This document shows, in pieces, positions 30,083-42,945 of a stretch of 64,000 bases of DNA; position 1 is the first letter of the stretch; every line of letters begins with the position of its first letter. Both the position numbers and the translations under genes were made by a program. This stretch comes from Portunus trituberculatus (lineage: Eukaryota > Arthropoda > Malacostraca > Decapoda > Portunidae): positions 25,667,826-25,731,825 of the forward strand of contig NC_059304.1 in NCBI RefSeq assembly GCF_017591435.1, in the 5' to 3' direction. A model generated the notes under the pieces. It did no database searches and was not told where the DNA came from. It was given only the letters and a program-made list of their open reading frames with translations.

Positions 30083-30110
<28 letters not shown>
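29601..30110 (+). mobile_element. A5: AC-tail non-LTR retrotransposon, 5'-truncated
   Basis: Last 510 bases of a copy: KKLERIQ, an A-run of 22 (29641-29660) expanded from a short A-rich codon stretch, AATKMVPEIKDLPYEERLKEM, the C-terminal domain and EKLDKCRYGD. The tail is (AC)n at 30083-30110. Its truncated start abuts B1 head to head. Confidence 0.87.
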
Positions 30111-30113
<3 letters not shown>

Positions 30114-30246
30114 ACGCGGCAAAGGAAGGATGCGATACCGTCGCTCCCGAGAATCAGCTGATCTTCACTACCTTTGTTTGGGTTTACAGTGGCCTGGGCG
30201 ATAAGTGTGGACTCATTTTTTTTCATGAATACAGTGTTAAATAATA

Positions 30247-31085
30247 ATGAGTGAGAAAGATATTCCATCTAAATGCAGGTATGTGACAAGGGAAAGAATG
30301 AAAGCTGATGATGACAATGTTGGTGAGGGAGGAGGAGAATTTGAAGGCTTTAATACGGCGCAAACTTCACTATTTGATAGAGTCTTAACTATCGAACGTA
30401 AATTAGATCAATTGATAAGATACAAGGAGAGTATGGAAATGAAAGAGAATGAAGAACAGGATAAAGAGCTCCAGAAATTGAAAGAAAGGATAAAAGAGTG
30501 GAAGAAAACGAAACTAGGCTAAGAACCGAAAATGAAGAATTAAAAGTCCAAATAGCGAACTATAAGAAATTGATGGAAGAAGGACTCGGTAAAGCCGAGA
30601 AAGAAAAGAAAAGCTAAAAGATCTAGTTAACAAAGAAGAAGAAAGAGTACAAGACGTGATTAAAAAGAAGTACAAGCATGGAGAATCCAAGATAAGAAAG
30701 ACAAGGAATCATTTCAAGAAGTATTTCAAGAACAGTTAAAAGAAAGAGATGAAAATATGACAAGCAAAATGATAGGAGTCCTCAAGAAAAAGAAAATTTA
30801 GTAAGAGAAATTTGGAAAAAAGAAGAGTGTAATTATTTTTGGACTGAAAGAAAAAATGTTAAATATAGACCAAGAAGGAAAAGACGAAATGAAATCAGTA
30901 AAAGACCTACTAAAACATCTGAATGACGAGGATAGACAGAACTTAGAAGAGGAAGTAGAAGAAATCCATAGAATGGGACCATATCAAGAAGGAACAGTGA
31001 GACCAATTAAGATATTACTAAAATCACAAGCAGCAGCAGAAGTACTATATAGAAAAACGAAACTCAGAGAAACAGAAGGTTGCAA

Positions 31086-31164
<79 letters not shown>

Positions 31165-31338
31165 AAAAATAGAAACGAGGAGGAAAGGAAGAGACACAAT
31201 GAACTGGTGGCAGAAGCAAGAGAAAAAATAATGAAAGGTCAGAGGAGGAGAAGAAGGCATTTTTGGAGAATTATAGGAGACAGGATAAGGAAATGGTATA
31301 TAAAAGAGAAAGAAGAGAAAAGAATGGAGCAAGTTTAA
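30247..31338 (+). pseudogene. A6 ORF1, coiled-coil and C-terminal basic domain (broken)
   Basis: Start MSEKDIPSKCRYVTRERM at 30247 matches the A2 start. First frame: 91 residues with LFDRVLTIERKLDQLIRYK entering the coiled coil. Frameshifts occur near 30520, 30610, 30670 and 30800. From 30856 the C-terminal part is open for 160 residues: KDLLKHLNDEDRQNLEEEVE, HRMGPYQEGTVRPIKI, then an Ile-Tyr run encoded by (TA)n at 31087-31161, and KKNRNEEERKRHNELVAEA. It stays in frame across the microsatellite. Confidence 0.8.
31087..31161. repeat. (TA)n array inside A6 ORF1
   Basis: TA array sitting between the codons for TEGCK and KKNRNEEE, the same position as the array in A3 (21045-21165). A2 has only KDIYIKK there. 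Confidence 0.94.
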
Positions 31339-32559
31339 CTAAAAATGATAAGAACAAGAGATTAAAAATGATGTATACAAACATAGATGGGATTTTATCT
31401 AGTAAATTAGAATTAAGAGATTACATAAAGAAAGAAGAACCAGATATTGTATGCCTGGTGGAAACAAAGTTAAATGAGGCAATAAAATAGACATAGATAA
31501 AAGGTATAATATATGGAGGAGAGACAGAGTGGGTAAAGGAGGAGGAGGAGTCATGATGATGTTAAGGAAGGAGATAGTGGTAAATCAAGTGGAGTTTGGG
31601 GAAGGAAAATCAGAAATACTGTATGTTAAGATGCATATTAACAAAAAGGAGTTAACAATCATTGGAACATATGTGCCACCAAAACAAACTCATGGACTAA
31701 CCAAGAATATAGAGACATGATAGATGACACAATAAGGAGTCTTACAAGAATCATTAAGGAAAGGAGAAAAGTGATATTGGTAGGAGATTTCAACTGTAAG
31801 GAGGTAGACTGGGAAAATTATGAAAGTGGTATGGGGGAAGATGCCTGGGAGATAGATTCCTGAACCTAATGATAGATAATTTGATGGTCCAAAGAGTAAA
31901 GGAAAACACAAGATTCAGAGGAAACGATGAGCCGGCAAGATTAGACCTAGTTTTACAAGGGATATACCAATTAACGATGATATAAGATACAAGTGCCCAT
32001 TGGGAAAGAGTGACCATGTAATATTAGAGATGGATATAGAAGAAGGAAAGGAAGATAGAGATGAATCATACAAAGGAGACCGATTAAATTACAGAAAGGC
32101 TGATATTGAGAATCTCAAGAACTATTTTAAAACGTAAACTGGGAGGAGATGGAAAACTCATTAACGGTTCAAGAGAAATATAACTTATTTTGGAAATATA
32201 CAAAACTGGGGTCAGGGAATATGTTCCGAAATATAGACCTAAAGAAGAAGGAAAGAAAGATTGGTTTAATGCAAGATGTGCTAGGGCAAAGGAGAAACGA
32301 GATGGAGCATGGAAAAGGTGGAGAAGAAACAGAAATCCAGAAAATAAGGAAAACTTCAAAACAGCAAGAAATGAATATGCTAAGGTGAGAAAGGAAGAAG
32401 AAAAGAACTATGAAAAGGACATTGTCGAAAAATGTAAGGAACAACCAAAATTGTTCTACAGATTCATAAATGGAAAAATAAGACAAAAGAAACAATAGAA
32501 AGGTTAAAAGGAGAAAACGGAATGGTGGAAGACCCAAAAGTATGGCAGAACTGTTAAAT

Positions 32560-34163
32560 AGTAAATTTCATGAGGTCTTTACTAAGGAATCCAAATTTGA
32601 AAGACCACAGGGTAATAGAGAGACTGTCTATATGAAAGAGATTAAAGTAACCAAGCTTGAAATAAAAAGTTGATGACGGAATTGGATGAGGAAAAGGCAA
32701 TGGGACCGGATGAAGTCTCAGGCAGAATACTGAAAGAATGTAGGGAAGAACTAGCAAGTCCAATATACAACATCATAAAATGCTCAATAGAAAATGGAAC
32801 AGTGCCAGTGGAGTGGAAAAGAGCTGAGGTGGTTCCCATATATAAGAGCGGAAGGAAGGAAGAACCTTTAAATTACAGGCTGGTATCACTAACTAGTGTA
32901 ATATGCAAGATGTGTGAAAAGTAATAAAGAAGCAATGGATCGAGTTTCTTGAAGACAACAAAATATTATCAAATAGCCAATTTGGTTTTAGAAAAGGTCG
33001 GTCATGTGACAAATTTATTGAGTTTCTACTCTAGAATAGTTGATAAAGTACAAGAGAGAGAGGATGGGTTGACTGTATTTATTTAGATCTAAAAAGGCTT
33101 TTGATAAAGTGCCACATGAAAGATTACTATGGAAGTTAGAGGAGAAGGGTGGCTTAAAAGGAAGCACATTGAGATGGATGAAGAATTACTTAAGGGGAGA
33201 GAAATAAGGACGATAGTTAAAGATATGAAGTCCAAGTGGAGAACAGTAGACAGCGGAGTGCCACAGGGTCAGTATTGGCACCAATACTTTTTCTCGTATA
33301 TATAAATGACATGCCAGAGGAGTGAACAGCTACATAAATCTGTTTGCGGACGATGCGAAACTGTGCAGAGTCATTAAACAAAAAGAGGATTGTGAAATAC
33401 TACAGGAAGACTTAAACAAGATCTGGAAATGGAGCAAAAAATGGGAGATGGAATTCAATGTGGACAAAAGCCATGTCATGGAAATGGGAAAAAGTGAAAG
33501 ACGACCAGTGGGAATCTATAAGATGGGAGATGGAGTAGAACTAGAAAAAGTAAAAAAGGAAAAGGACTTGGGAGTGACAATGGAAGAAAATAATCAACCG
33601 GTTAGCCATATTGATAGAATTTTCAGAGACGTATAATTTGCTAAGGAATATTGGAGTAGCATTTCACTATATGGACAAGGAAATGATGAAGAAATTGATA
33701 AGTACTAAAATAAGACCTAGATTGGAATATGCAGGAGTTGTGTGGACTCCCCAAAAAGAAACACATAAGAAAATTAGAGAGACTACAAAAATGGCTACAA
33801 GAATGGTTCCAGAATTTAAAGGGATGGCATATGAGGAGAGACTAAAGGCAATGGATCTACCAACCTTGGAGCAGAGAAGAGAGAGAGGATCTGATACAAG
33901 TTTATAAATTGATTAACGGAATGGATGAAGTGGATAATGAGAAACTGATCCTGAGAGAAGAATATGACTTTAGAAGCACAAGATCGCATAGTAAGAAACT
34001 AAGGAAGGGACGATGTCTGAGAGATGTTAAAAATTTAGTTTCGCAAAGATGTGTTGAGACTTGGAACAGTTTGAGTGAGGAAGTGGTATCAGCAAAGAGT
34101 GTACATAGTTTTAAAGAAAAATTGGATAAGTGTAGATATGGAGACGGGACCACACGAGCATAA
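32560..34163 (+). pseudogene. A6 reverse transcriptase and C-terminal domain (broken)
   Basis: Frames in order: 32670-32924 (GPDEVSGRILKECREELASP, WKRAEVVPIYKSGRKEE, LNYRLVSLTSVICKM), a frame-shifted palm at 32930-33320 with recognisable FDKVPHERLL and GVPQG remnants, 33322-33636 (NLFADDAKLCRVIKQKEDCE, catalytic FADD intact), 33611-33907 (IRPRLEYAGVVWTP) and 33909-34163 (C-terminal domain). At least six indels. The sequence is very close to A2, A3 and A12. Confidence 0.87.
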
Positions 34164-34209
34164 AGCCCAGGCCCTGTAAAACTACAACTAGGTAAATACA
34201 ACAAGGTAA

Positions 34210-34298
<89 letters not shown>

Positions 34299-34302
<4 letters not shown>

Positions 34303-35081
34303 TTTTATTTAATCTGAGCAAAAGTCATGTGATGGAGATGGGGAAGAGTGGAAGACGGCCAAGAGGGTCATATAAGATGGGTGAAGAAGTAGTGTTGAAA
34401 AAGGTGGAAAAGGAAAAGTATTTGAGAGTGATAATACAAGACCATGGGCAGTTTGAGGCTCATATTGATAAGATGTTTGGAGAAACGTATAATTTGATAA
34501 AAAATATTGGATTAGCCTTCCATTATATGGATAAAGATATGATGAAGAAATTAATTAGTACGGTAATTAGACCAAGATTGGAATATGCTGGAGTGGTTTG
34601 TTCCCCTTATAAAAAGAAGCATATAAGAAAGTTGGAGAGATTGTAGAGAATGGCAATGAAAATGGTTCCGGAATTGGCAGAAATGACCTATGAGGAGAGA
34701 TTAAAAGAAATGAATTTGCTTACCTTGGAACAAAGAAGAGAAAGAGATTTAATACTGGTTTATAAACTGTTGAACGGACTCGATGAAGTGGATAATGAGC
34801 AAATGATGTTGAGAGAGGAAAACTTAAATAGAACTACAAGATCGCATTGTAAAAAGATAGCCAAAGGAATATGCTTGAAGGATGTGAAGAAATATAGTTT
34901 CCCACAAAGATGTGTGGAGGTGTGGAATGGTTTGAGTGAGGAGGTGGTGTCAGCGAGGAGTGTGCATAGTTTTAAAGGAAAGTTGGATGTGTGTAGATAT
35001 GGAGACGGGGCCACATGAGTATGATACCCAGGCCCTGTAAAATTACAACTAGGTGAATACACACACACACACACACACACA
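34299..35081 (+). mobile_element. A7: AC-tail non-LTR retrotransposon, 5'-truncated
   Basis: Begins within the RT thumb (FNLSKSHVMEMGKS) exactly after the AC tail of A6. It continues through GQFEAHIDKMFGETYNL, IRPRLEYAGVVCSP, a TAG stop, MVPELAEMTYEERLKEM and KLDVCRYGDGAT, to CTAGGTGAATAC and (AC)n (35060-35081). It belongs to the subfamily of A8 and A11. Confidence 0.9.
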
Positions 35082-37140
35082 TATGTTACAAAGCAGAGAA
35101 GTGCAAAAAAAATATGAGATTTTTATGAAATATTATAAAGGAGGAGTTATGAAATTTGTACCAAAGTATAAACCGAGAGAGGAAGGAAGAAAGGATTGGT
35201 TTAATGCGACTTGTTTTAAGGCTAAAGAAAAGAGAGATGTGGCTTGGAAAAGATGGAAAAAGAGCAGGAATATACTAAATAAGGAGAATTATAGAATGGC
35301 AAGAAATGAGTATGTGAGGGTAAGGAGGGAGGAAGAAAGAAAATTTGAAAAAAATATTGTAGACAAGAGTAAGGAACATCCAAAATTGTTTTACAGGTTC
35401 ATAAATGGTAAACTTAAAAAGAGAGAGTCCATTGAAAGATTAAAAGGAGAGCAAGGGATAGTAGATGACCCTAAGAATATTCGCGGAATTGCTAAATAAT
35501 AGGTTTCAACAAGTATTTACTAAAGAAACAATGTTTGTAAAGCCTCAGAATGTAGAAGGAAATGTGTACATGGATGACATTAAGATACCTAAAAAGGAGT
35601 TATATAAAATGTTGGAGGAACTTAAAGAAGATAAAGCGATGGGACCAGATGAAGTTTCAGGCAAATTATTGAAGGAATGTAGAGAAGAATTGATAGATCC
35701 ATTATATGATATTGTAAGGTGCTCATTAGAAACCGGGGAAGTACCAGTAGAGTGGAAAAGAGCTGAAGTGGTGCCCATTTATAAGGGAGGCAGTAAAGAA
35801 GAGCCTCTTAACTATAGACCTGTGTCTTTAACAAGTGTGGTCGGTAAGATTTGTGAGAGGGTGATAAAGAAATATTGGATATAGTTCCTGGAGGATCATA
35901 AGTTATTATCGGATCATCAATTTGGCTTTAGGAAAGGGAGGTCATGTGTAACAAATCTACTGAGCTTTTATTCAAGAGTGGTTGACAAAATACAAGAGAG
36001 AGAGGGATGGATGGACTGTGTATATTTGGATTTAAAAAAAGCTTTTGACAAGGTACCTCACATGAGACTGCTATGGAAATTAGAAATTTATGGAGGACTG
36101 AAGGGAAAAGTGTTAAAGTGGATGGAAAACTACTTGAGATGGAGGGAGATGAGAACGGTAATAAGGGATGCAAAGTCGGACTGGTTGGTGGTGGAGAGTG
36201 GAGTCCCACAAGGTTCAGTGCTGGCACCAATACTTTTCCTTGTCTATATTAATGATATGCCAGAGGGAGTAAACAGTTATATTAATTTGTTTGCAGATGA
36301 TGTGAAGTTGTGTAGGTATGTGAAGAGTGAAGAAGATTGTGAAATTTACAGGCAGATCTGGATAAGATTTGGGAGTGGAGCAAGAGGTGGAGATGGAATT
36401 TAATCTGAGCAAAAGTCATGTAATGGAGATGGGGAAGAGTGGAAGACGGCCAAGAGGGTCATACAAGATGGGTGAAGGAGTAGTGTTGAAAAGGGTGGTA
36501 AAGGAAAAGGATTTGGGAGTGATAATACAAGACCATGGACAGTTTGAGGCTCATATTGACAAGATGTTTGGAGAAACATATAATTTGATTAGAAATATTG
36601 GATTAGCCTTTCATTATATGGATAAAGATATGATGAAGAAATTAATTAGTACGGTAATTAGACCAAGATTGGAATATGCAGGGGTGGTTTGGCCCCCTTA
36701 TAAAAAGAAGCATATTAGGAAGTTGGAGAGATTGCAGAGAATGGCAACAAAAATGGTACTGGAATTGGCAGAAATGACCTATGAGGAGAGATTAAAAGAA
36801 ATGAATTTGCTTACCTTGGAACAAAGAAGAGAAAGAGGAGATTTAATACAGGTTTATAAACTGTGGATAATGAACAAATGATGTTGAGAGAGGAAAATTT
36901 GAATAGAACTACGAGATCGCATAGTAAAAAGATAGCCAAGGGAATATGCTTGAAGGATGTGAAGAAATATAGTTTCCCACAGAGATGTGTGGAGGTGTGG
37001 AATAGTTTGAATGAGGAGGTGGTATCAGCGAGGAGTGTGCAAAGTTTTAAAAGTTTTAAAGGAAAGTTGGATGTGTGTAGATATGGAGACGGGGCCACAC
37101 GAGTATGATACCTAGGCCCTGTAAAATTACAACTAGGTGA

Positions 37141-37176
<36 letters not shown>
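35082..37176 (+). mobile_element. A8: AC-tail non-LTR retrotransposon, 5'-truncated at the linker
   Basis: Starts in the linker after the endonuclease (EVQKKYEIFMKYYKGGVMKF) directly after the A7 tail. RT fragments: 35465-35884 (GPDEVSGKLLKECREELIDP, LNYRPVSLTSVVGKICERVI, stop in place of the R of YWIR), 35978-36403 ([44 protein letters not shown]), 36369-36881 and 36863-37108 (C-terminal domain with a doubled SFK). The tail is (AC)n at 37141-37176. Close relative of A11, and more intact. Confidence 0.9.
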
Positions 37177-37178
<2 letters not shown>

Positions 37179-37391
37179 TGGCATGTGGTCGCTGAGCTCC
37201 AGAGCAATCATCTCTAATTCTACAGTTACCATTGCCTAAGAGTAACCAAGGTGGGAAAGGAGCTGGTAATGTTTGTCCCGTCTCCATATAGTCATGTTAA
37301 CTGTTGATTAGCAAAATAATGTCCAGGGAAGGTGAATATAAACTGTAGCCTGCTTTTGAGCCATCAGCTGGTTTGTTTACATCTGCGCAAC

Positions 37392-37943
37392 ATGGCGGCC
37401 GTGAACTCGAAAGATGAATCAGACTTCACAGGATTTCAAGGAATAATGGAGAAGAGCGCTTATGTGAAGAAAATTCTGGAGTTGGAAGGTAAAATTGAAA
37501 AACTGTTTGAAAAGTATGGGGGCCTGGAAACGAGTTATGACAATGTAATGAAAGAGTGTGCCGATATAAAGAAGGAAAATGAAGTACTGAAAGAGGAAGT
37601 TAAGCTAATTAAAGTGAATTGCGAAAAATGTGGAGAATCTCTAGGAAAAATGATGGAGAAGCAGGCTGAATGGAAAAAAAGTCAGGAAGTGGAAAGAAAG
37701 GAGGTAAATTACAAAGTTGCAAGTCTGGAAAAGGAAATCAAAGAGTCTGGGAAGAAAACTTTGGGCCTTGCTGAAATTATAGATCAACAGATCATAGAAG
37801 AGAAGATTGCTGAGAAAGTGGTAAAGGTCATTAAGTCAAATGAGACATTGGTGAGGGAAACTGTAGACAAAAAGAGATGTGTGGTGATATTTGGTGTGGA
37901 GGAGGATAAGACACCGAGTAAAATGGAGAGAGAGAAAACATAA
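37392..37943 (+). pseudogene. A9 ORF1, coiled-coil protein
   Basis: The window's longest family-A ORF1 frame. I start it at the ATG of MAAVNSKDESDFTGFQGIME (37392), which follows a C/A-rich leader (GCGCAACATGG, a good Kozak context) and is 184 residues long. Residues 25-150 are a nearly continuous coiled coil (KILELEGKIEKLFEKYGG, ADIKKENEVLKEEVKLIK, VASLEKEIKESGKKTLG). A hydrophobic strand, KKRCVVIFGVEEDKT, opens the RNA-binding-like domain. That domain resumes in another frame at 37930-38274 (DFHRIGKFTREGMRPIRIKL, KIWLRRDLGEKEREMLNEL). No zinc knuckle is visible. The N-terminal half differs from A2, A3, A6 and A11. Confidence 0.82.
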
Positions 37944-39529
37944 AAAGGTGATAAATAATATCATTAATGTGGTGCAGGAGGAGGGAAAAGACCTAGTACA
38001 AGAAATAGAGGACTTCCATAGAATTGGAAAGTTCACAAGAGAAGGTATGAGGCCAATAAGAATCAAACTTAAGTCACAAAAGGATGTAGATGAATTGGTG
38101 GAGAAGTCATGGAGGCTAGCCCAGCAGGAAACAACAAGGAAGATTTGGTTGAGAAGAGATCTCGGTGAAAAGGAAAGAGAAATGTTAAATGAGTTGAGAA
38201 AGGAGGCTTTGAAAAAAAATGAAGAGAGGACAGAAGAGGAGAAGAAAGAGTTTTCTGGAGAATCTTGGATATGAGACTGAGGAAGTGGTTCATAACCCAG
38301 AAAAGTACAGCAAGAAAGGACTAAAGAAACTTACGTATGAGCGAATGTAATGTATTCCAACATAAATGGAGTGATATCGGGATTTTAGAACTCAACGATT
38401 ACTTGAGGGACAAGAACCCAGATATTGTGGGTCTTACTGAAACAAAACTGAGAGAGGAGAAGACCTGATGATGGTTGGAGAAGGAAATATAATGTTTGGA
38501 AAAGAAATAGAGTAGGTAAGATGGGAGGAGGAGTGATGTTGCTGGTTAAAAAGATATAAAGGTGGATCAAGTGAAAGAAGGTATGGGAAAGGCAGAAGTG
38601 CTAAAGATCAGAGCAGAAACTAATGAAGGAAAAAGAGGCACTACATAGTGGTGTACGTACCACCTAAGACAAATGCATGGTCAGTACAGGAATATGAAGA
38701 AATGATAAGTGATACAGGAACATGTCTGGAAGAAATGTTGGGTGGCTGTGAACGAACTATAATGATGGGAGATTTTAATTGTAAAGAGGTGTGTTGGGAG
38801 GACTGGTCAATGGAAGGATCAGAGACAACATGGGAAATACACTATTGACACTGGCAATGGAAAATGTGTTAACTCAGTGGGTCAAAGAAGATACTAGGTT
38901 TGGAGGAGAGGGAGCATCGTCAAGACTGGACTTGGTCTTTAGTACAGAGCCAATGGTCATTGAGGAGATGAGGGTGGAGTGCCCTTTAGCAAAGAGTGAT
39001 CATGCAGTTTTGGAGTTCAAGGTGATAGATGAAGAGAAATCTAGAAGAAATGAAGAATATAAAGTGGGAAGATGGAATTATGCCAAGACAGATTTTGGAA
39101 ACCTAAAGAAATTCTTTCAAGAGACAAATTGGATGAAATTCAAGAGTGCTAAGGAGCAAATGAAAAGTGGAAGGAATTTATAAAATATACAAAGAAGGTG
39201 AGAAAAATTTGTACCAATAAGACAACATAGAGAAGTTGGAAAGCAGGACTGGTTTAACGATAGATGTGAAAAGGCTAGAACAAGAAAAGAGGATGCATGG
39301 AAGAGGTGGAGAAGGAAAAGACGGATTAAGCAGTGGGAAAGTTACAAAAGAGCAAGAAATGAATATGTGTTGATTAGAAGAGAAGAAAGAAAGAAACAAG
39401 AAAAGGATATAATTGATAAATGTAAAGACCAACCAAGGCTTTTTACAGACATGTGAACAACAACATCAAAAATAGAGAAAGTATTGAAAGTTTAGAAGTA
39501 AATGGAGTATGCAGTGAAGATCCCAGGAA

Positions 39530-40568
39530 ATGGCAGAGGCTATGAATGGATGCTTTCGGAAGGTATTCACAAAGGAGACTGCTTTTGACAAACCACTGGT
39601 AATGGAACAGAAAGGGATTATGAAGGAGTTTCAAGTAACTGTGGAGGAGATCAAGAATATGATGGGGAGTTTAGAAGTGAGAAAAGCTGTGGGACCTGAT
39701 GGGGTATCAGGATGGATTTTAAGAGAATGCAGGAGCAACTGGCAGAAAAAGTTTGTGAAGTAATTGATGCCTCATTAAGGGAAGGTGTAGTGCCCCAAGA
39801 CTGGAAAAGAGCTAACATTGTCCCAATCTATAAATCAGGTAACAAGAGAGACCCATTGAACTATAGACCAGTGTCACTTACAAGTGTGGTAGCTAAGATG
39901 TGTGAGAGGGTGGTGAAGAATAGATGGACAGACTTCTTGGAGAAAAATGACATACTTTGTGAGTGTCAATTTGGTTTTAGAAAAGGGCGTTCATGCACGA
40001 CAAACCTGATATGTTACTATTCGAGGGTGATAGATGTAATACAGGAAAGAGATGGTTGGGCTGATGGAATATATCTGGATTTAAAAAAGGCCTTTGATAA
40101 GGTACCACACCGGAGACTGATCTGGAAACTTGAAATGGTAGGAGGAGTGCATGGCAGTTTACTAAAATGGATGGAAGACTTTTGGTAGGAAGAGAAATGA
40201 GAACAATAATTAAGGACAGACCATCAGAATGGGGATTGGTGGAGAGTGGAGTTCCACAGGGATCAGTGTTGGCACCAGTAATGTTCGCGGTCTACATAAA
40301 TGACATGGTGGATGGGGTGTCCAGTTATGTGAGCCTATTTGCAGACGATGCAAAATTGTTAAGAAAAGTGAGATGTGACAAAGATTGCGAACTACTCCAG
40401 GAAGACTTGGACAGAATATGGAAATGGAGCTGTACATGGCAAATGGAGTTCAACACGACAAAATGCAAGAAAATAGAGTTTGGCAAGAGTGAAAGAAGAA
40501 TCAGGAGTATGTACAAGATAGGAAATGAAGACATAAAACCAGTCATGAAGAAAAAGACCTTGGGGTGA
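39530..40568 (+). pseudogene. A9 reverse transcriptase (three overlapping frames)
   Basis: The palm and fingers in near-complete form, cut by two one-base shifts: 39530-39763, 39712-40188 and 40167-40568. Motif A is [15 protein letters not shown], motif [15 protein letters not shown], motif C LFADDAKLL, all with the catalytic Asp residues. Fingers carry VPQDWKRANIVPIYKSGNKR and the RKGRSCTTNLICYY block. The overlaps show that restoring frame needs only small indels, so the copy died recently or its consensus contains indel errors. Confidence 0.87.
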
Positions 40569-41190
40569 CAATTACCAATGACCTATCGCCAGAGAGACAT
40601 ATAAACAAAATAATTGGAGAAGTATTGAACTTATTGAGGAACATAAGAGTGGCGTTAGTATATTTAGATGAAGAAATGATGAAGAAAATAATTACTGCAA
40701 TGATAAGACCGAGGCTTGAATATGCAACAATACAGTGGGCTCCGAACTTAAAGAAACACATAAGGAAACTAGAGAAAGTACAGAGGGCTGCAACAAAATG
40801 GTGCCTGACTTAAGAGATTTGACTTATGAAGACAGACTGAAAAGAATGCAACTTGACCCTGGAAAACAGAAGAGAAAGGGAGACCTGATAGCAATATACA
40901 GAGTGATGATTGGCATGGAAAAATGGATAGGGAAGATCTGTGTATGTGGAATGAAAGAATGTCGAGAGGGCATGGGAAAAACTAAAATGGCCACTTATAG
41001 GAGAGATGTGAAAAATATAGCTTCCCTCATAGAAGGGTGGAAGCATGGAATAGTTTAGACGTGGAAGTGGTCAACACAAGGAATATTCATGATTTTAAGA
41101 AAAAGCTGGACATTAATAGATATGGAGACGGGACAACACGAGCATAGCTTTTTTCCCGTATGTTACAATTAGGTAAATACAATTAGGTAA

Positions 41191-41191
<1 letters not shown>

Positions 41192-41258
<67 letters not shown>
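41192..41258. repeat. (AC)n between A9 and A10
   Basis: Sixty-seven bases of AC, the tail of A9; A10 begins at the next base. Confidence 0.96.
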
Positions 41259-41260
<2 letters not shown>

Positions 41261-42945
41261 ATATGAAGATGCTGGAGATATAGTTAAAGTTTTGAACGAC
41301 AACTTTTGCAAAGTGTTTAGAAAGGAGGAGCATTTTATGGGTGGAAGGCCTACCGAAATAAAGCAAATGCAGGACATCATGGTTACTAAGGAAGATGTAA
41401 GGAAAATTATAAGCAATCTGGATATTAATAAATCAATGGGGCCTGATGGCATATCTGGGAGGTTGCTAAATGAATGTAAGGATCAATTGTTGAACCCCGT
41501 ATTTGATATTGTGGAAACCTCCATACGAACAGGATTAGTCCCGAAGAGTGGAAAAGAGCTGACATTGTGCCTATATATAAGAATGGTAGTAGAATGGAAC
41601 CCTAAATTATAGACCAGTATCGTTGACTAGTATATTGTGCAAGGTATGTGAAGAAGTAATTAAAGCTAAGTGGAGTGAGTATCTAGAAAGTGAAAACACT
41701 CTGAGTGAAAGGCAGTTTGGTTTCAGAAAAGGAAGATCGTGTATCCAATTTATTATGTTTTTATTCAAGAGTGACTGACATACTACAACATAGAGAGGAA
41801 TGGGTGGATGCTATCTACCTGGACTTGAGAAAGGCCTTTGATAAAGTACCACACAATAGACTGATGTGGAAACTAAATATGACTGGAGGAGTAAATGATA
41901 AACTAGCAAAATGGATGGAAAATTACTTAATGGGAAAAGAAATGAGAACAGTGGTGAGAGGAAGGAAGTCCGAGTGGAAGAAAGTAACCAGTGGAGTTCC
42001 ACAAGGGTCAGTGCTGGGTCCCATCAAGTTTTTGATTTATGTTAATGATATGCCAGTAGGAATTGACATTTACATGAACTTGTTTGCAGATGATACTAAA
42101 ATTATGAGGAGATAAAACAATGTGGAAGATTGTAACAAGTTACAGGAAGATCTTGATAAAATATATGAGTGGAGTAAGGAGTGGCAGATGGAATTTAATA
42201 TAGACAAGACCCATGTTATGAAAATGGGAAGAAGTAGATACAGACCAAACAGGGATTACAGGCTGGGTGATGAGAAAATTAAAGAGACCAATGAGGAGAA
42301 AGACTTAGGAGTAACCGTGCAAAACACTTTGTCACCGGAGAAACACATTAACAAGATTTTTTGGAAAACATACAACATGCTTCAAAATATTGGCCTTGCA
42401 TTCCACTACCTAGATGAAGGAATGATGAAGAAGATATTATGTACCTTAATAAGACCCCAGCTAGAATATGCAGCATGTGTCTGGTCACCGCCGCATATGA
42501 AGAAAAATGTGAAAAAGGTAGAAAGGGTACAAAGGCTGGCAATAAGGATGGTACCAGGACTCAGGGAGTTAGATTATGAGGAAAGACTGAGGAAGCTGGG
42601 GCTGACCACATTAGAAGAGAGAAGAATAAGAGGAGACATGATAACTATGTATAAATTGGTGAACAAGATTGACATACTGGATAGAGAGTTGATAAAGGTG
42701 ACCACAAGTAATCATCTCCGAGGATATGGAAAAAAGGTAATAAAGGACATCTGTCTAAATGACGTGAGAAAATACAATTTCCCGCATCGTAGCATTGATA
42801 AGTGGAATAAACTGAGCAGTCATGTCGTTGATGCGGTGTGTCAATCAGATGAAAGAGAGATATGACAGGAATGGACAAGGAGACAGGACACAGAGAGCTT
42901 AGCTCAGGCCCTGTAATACACAAATAGATAAATACAAATAGGTAA

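Larger units (their letters stand above)
30111..34298 (+). mobile_element. A6: AC-tail non-LTR retrotransposon, full length
   Basis: About 4.19 kb. It starts GAGACGCGG directly after the AC tail of A5. Order: 5' UTR to 30246, ORF1 30247 to about 31338 with an in-place (TA)n array, endonuclease about 31360-32100 (YTNIDGILSSK, ETKLNE, GDFNCKEVDW, GKSDHVILEM), linker, RT about 32560-33560, thumb and C-terminus to 34163 (EKLDKCRYGDGTTRA). The 3' UTR has CTAGGTAAATACAACAAGGT and then 87 bases of (AC)n. Many one-base indels split the coding frames. Confidence 0.93.
37177..41258 (+). mobile_element. A9: AC-tail non-LTR retrotransposon, full length, distinct subfamily
   Basis: About 4.08 kb. Own 5' UTR (37177-37391), ORF1 from 37392, endonuclease about 38385-39000 (ETKLREE, YVPPKTNAWSVQEYEEM, MGDFNCKEVCWEDW, RLDLVFSTE, AKSDHAVLEF), linker with KDWFNDRCEKARTRK, RT 39530-40568 (MGPDGVSGWILREC-like, [71 protein letters not shown]), and thumb and C-terminus to about 41145. 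The tail has two AATTAGGTAAATAC units and (AC)n 41192-41258. Frameshifts near 38280, 39180, 39760, 40190 and 40565. Confidence 0.92.

Noticed and set aside
34212..34298. CRISPR-like or regulatory array
   Set aside because: Plain dinucleotide repeat with no spacers; the genome is eukaryotic.
33902..34321. Frames rich in Cys-Val or Thr-His at AC/TG arrays
   Set aside because: Translations of (AC)n tails read on either strand; shadows of the A-family 3' ends.
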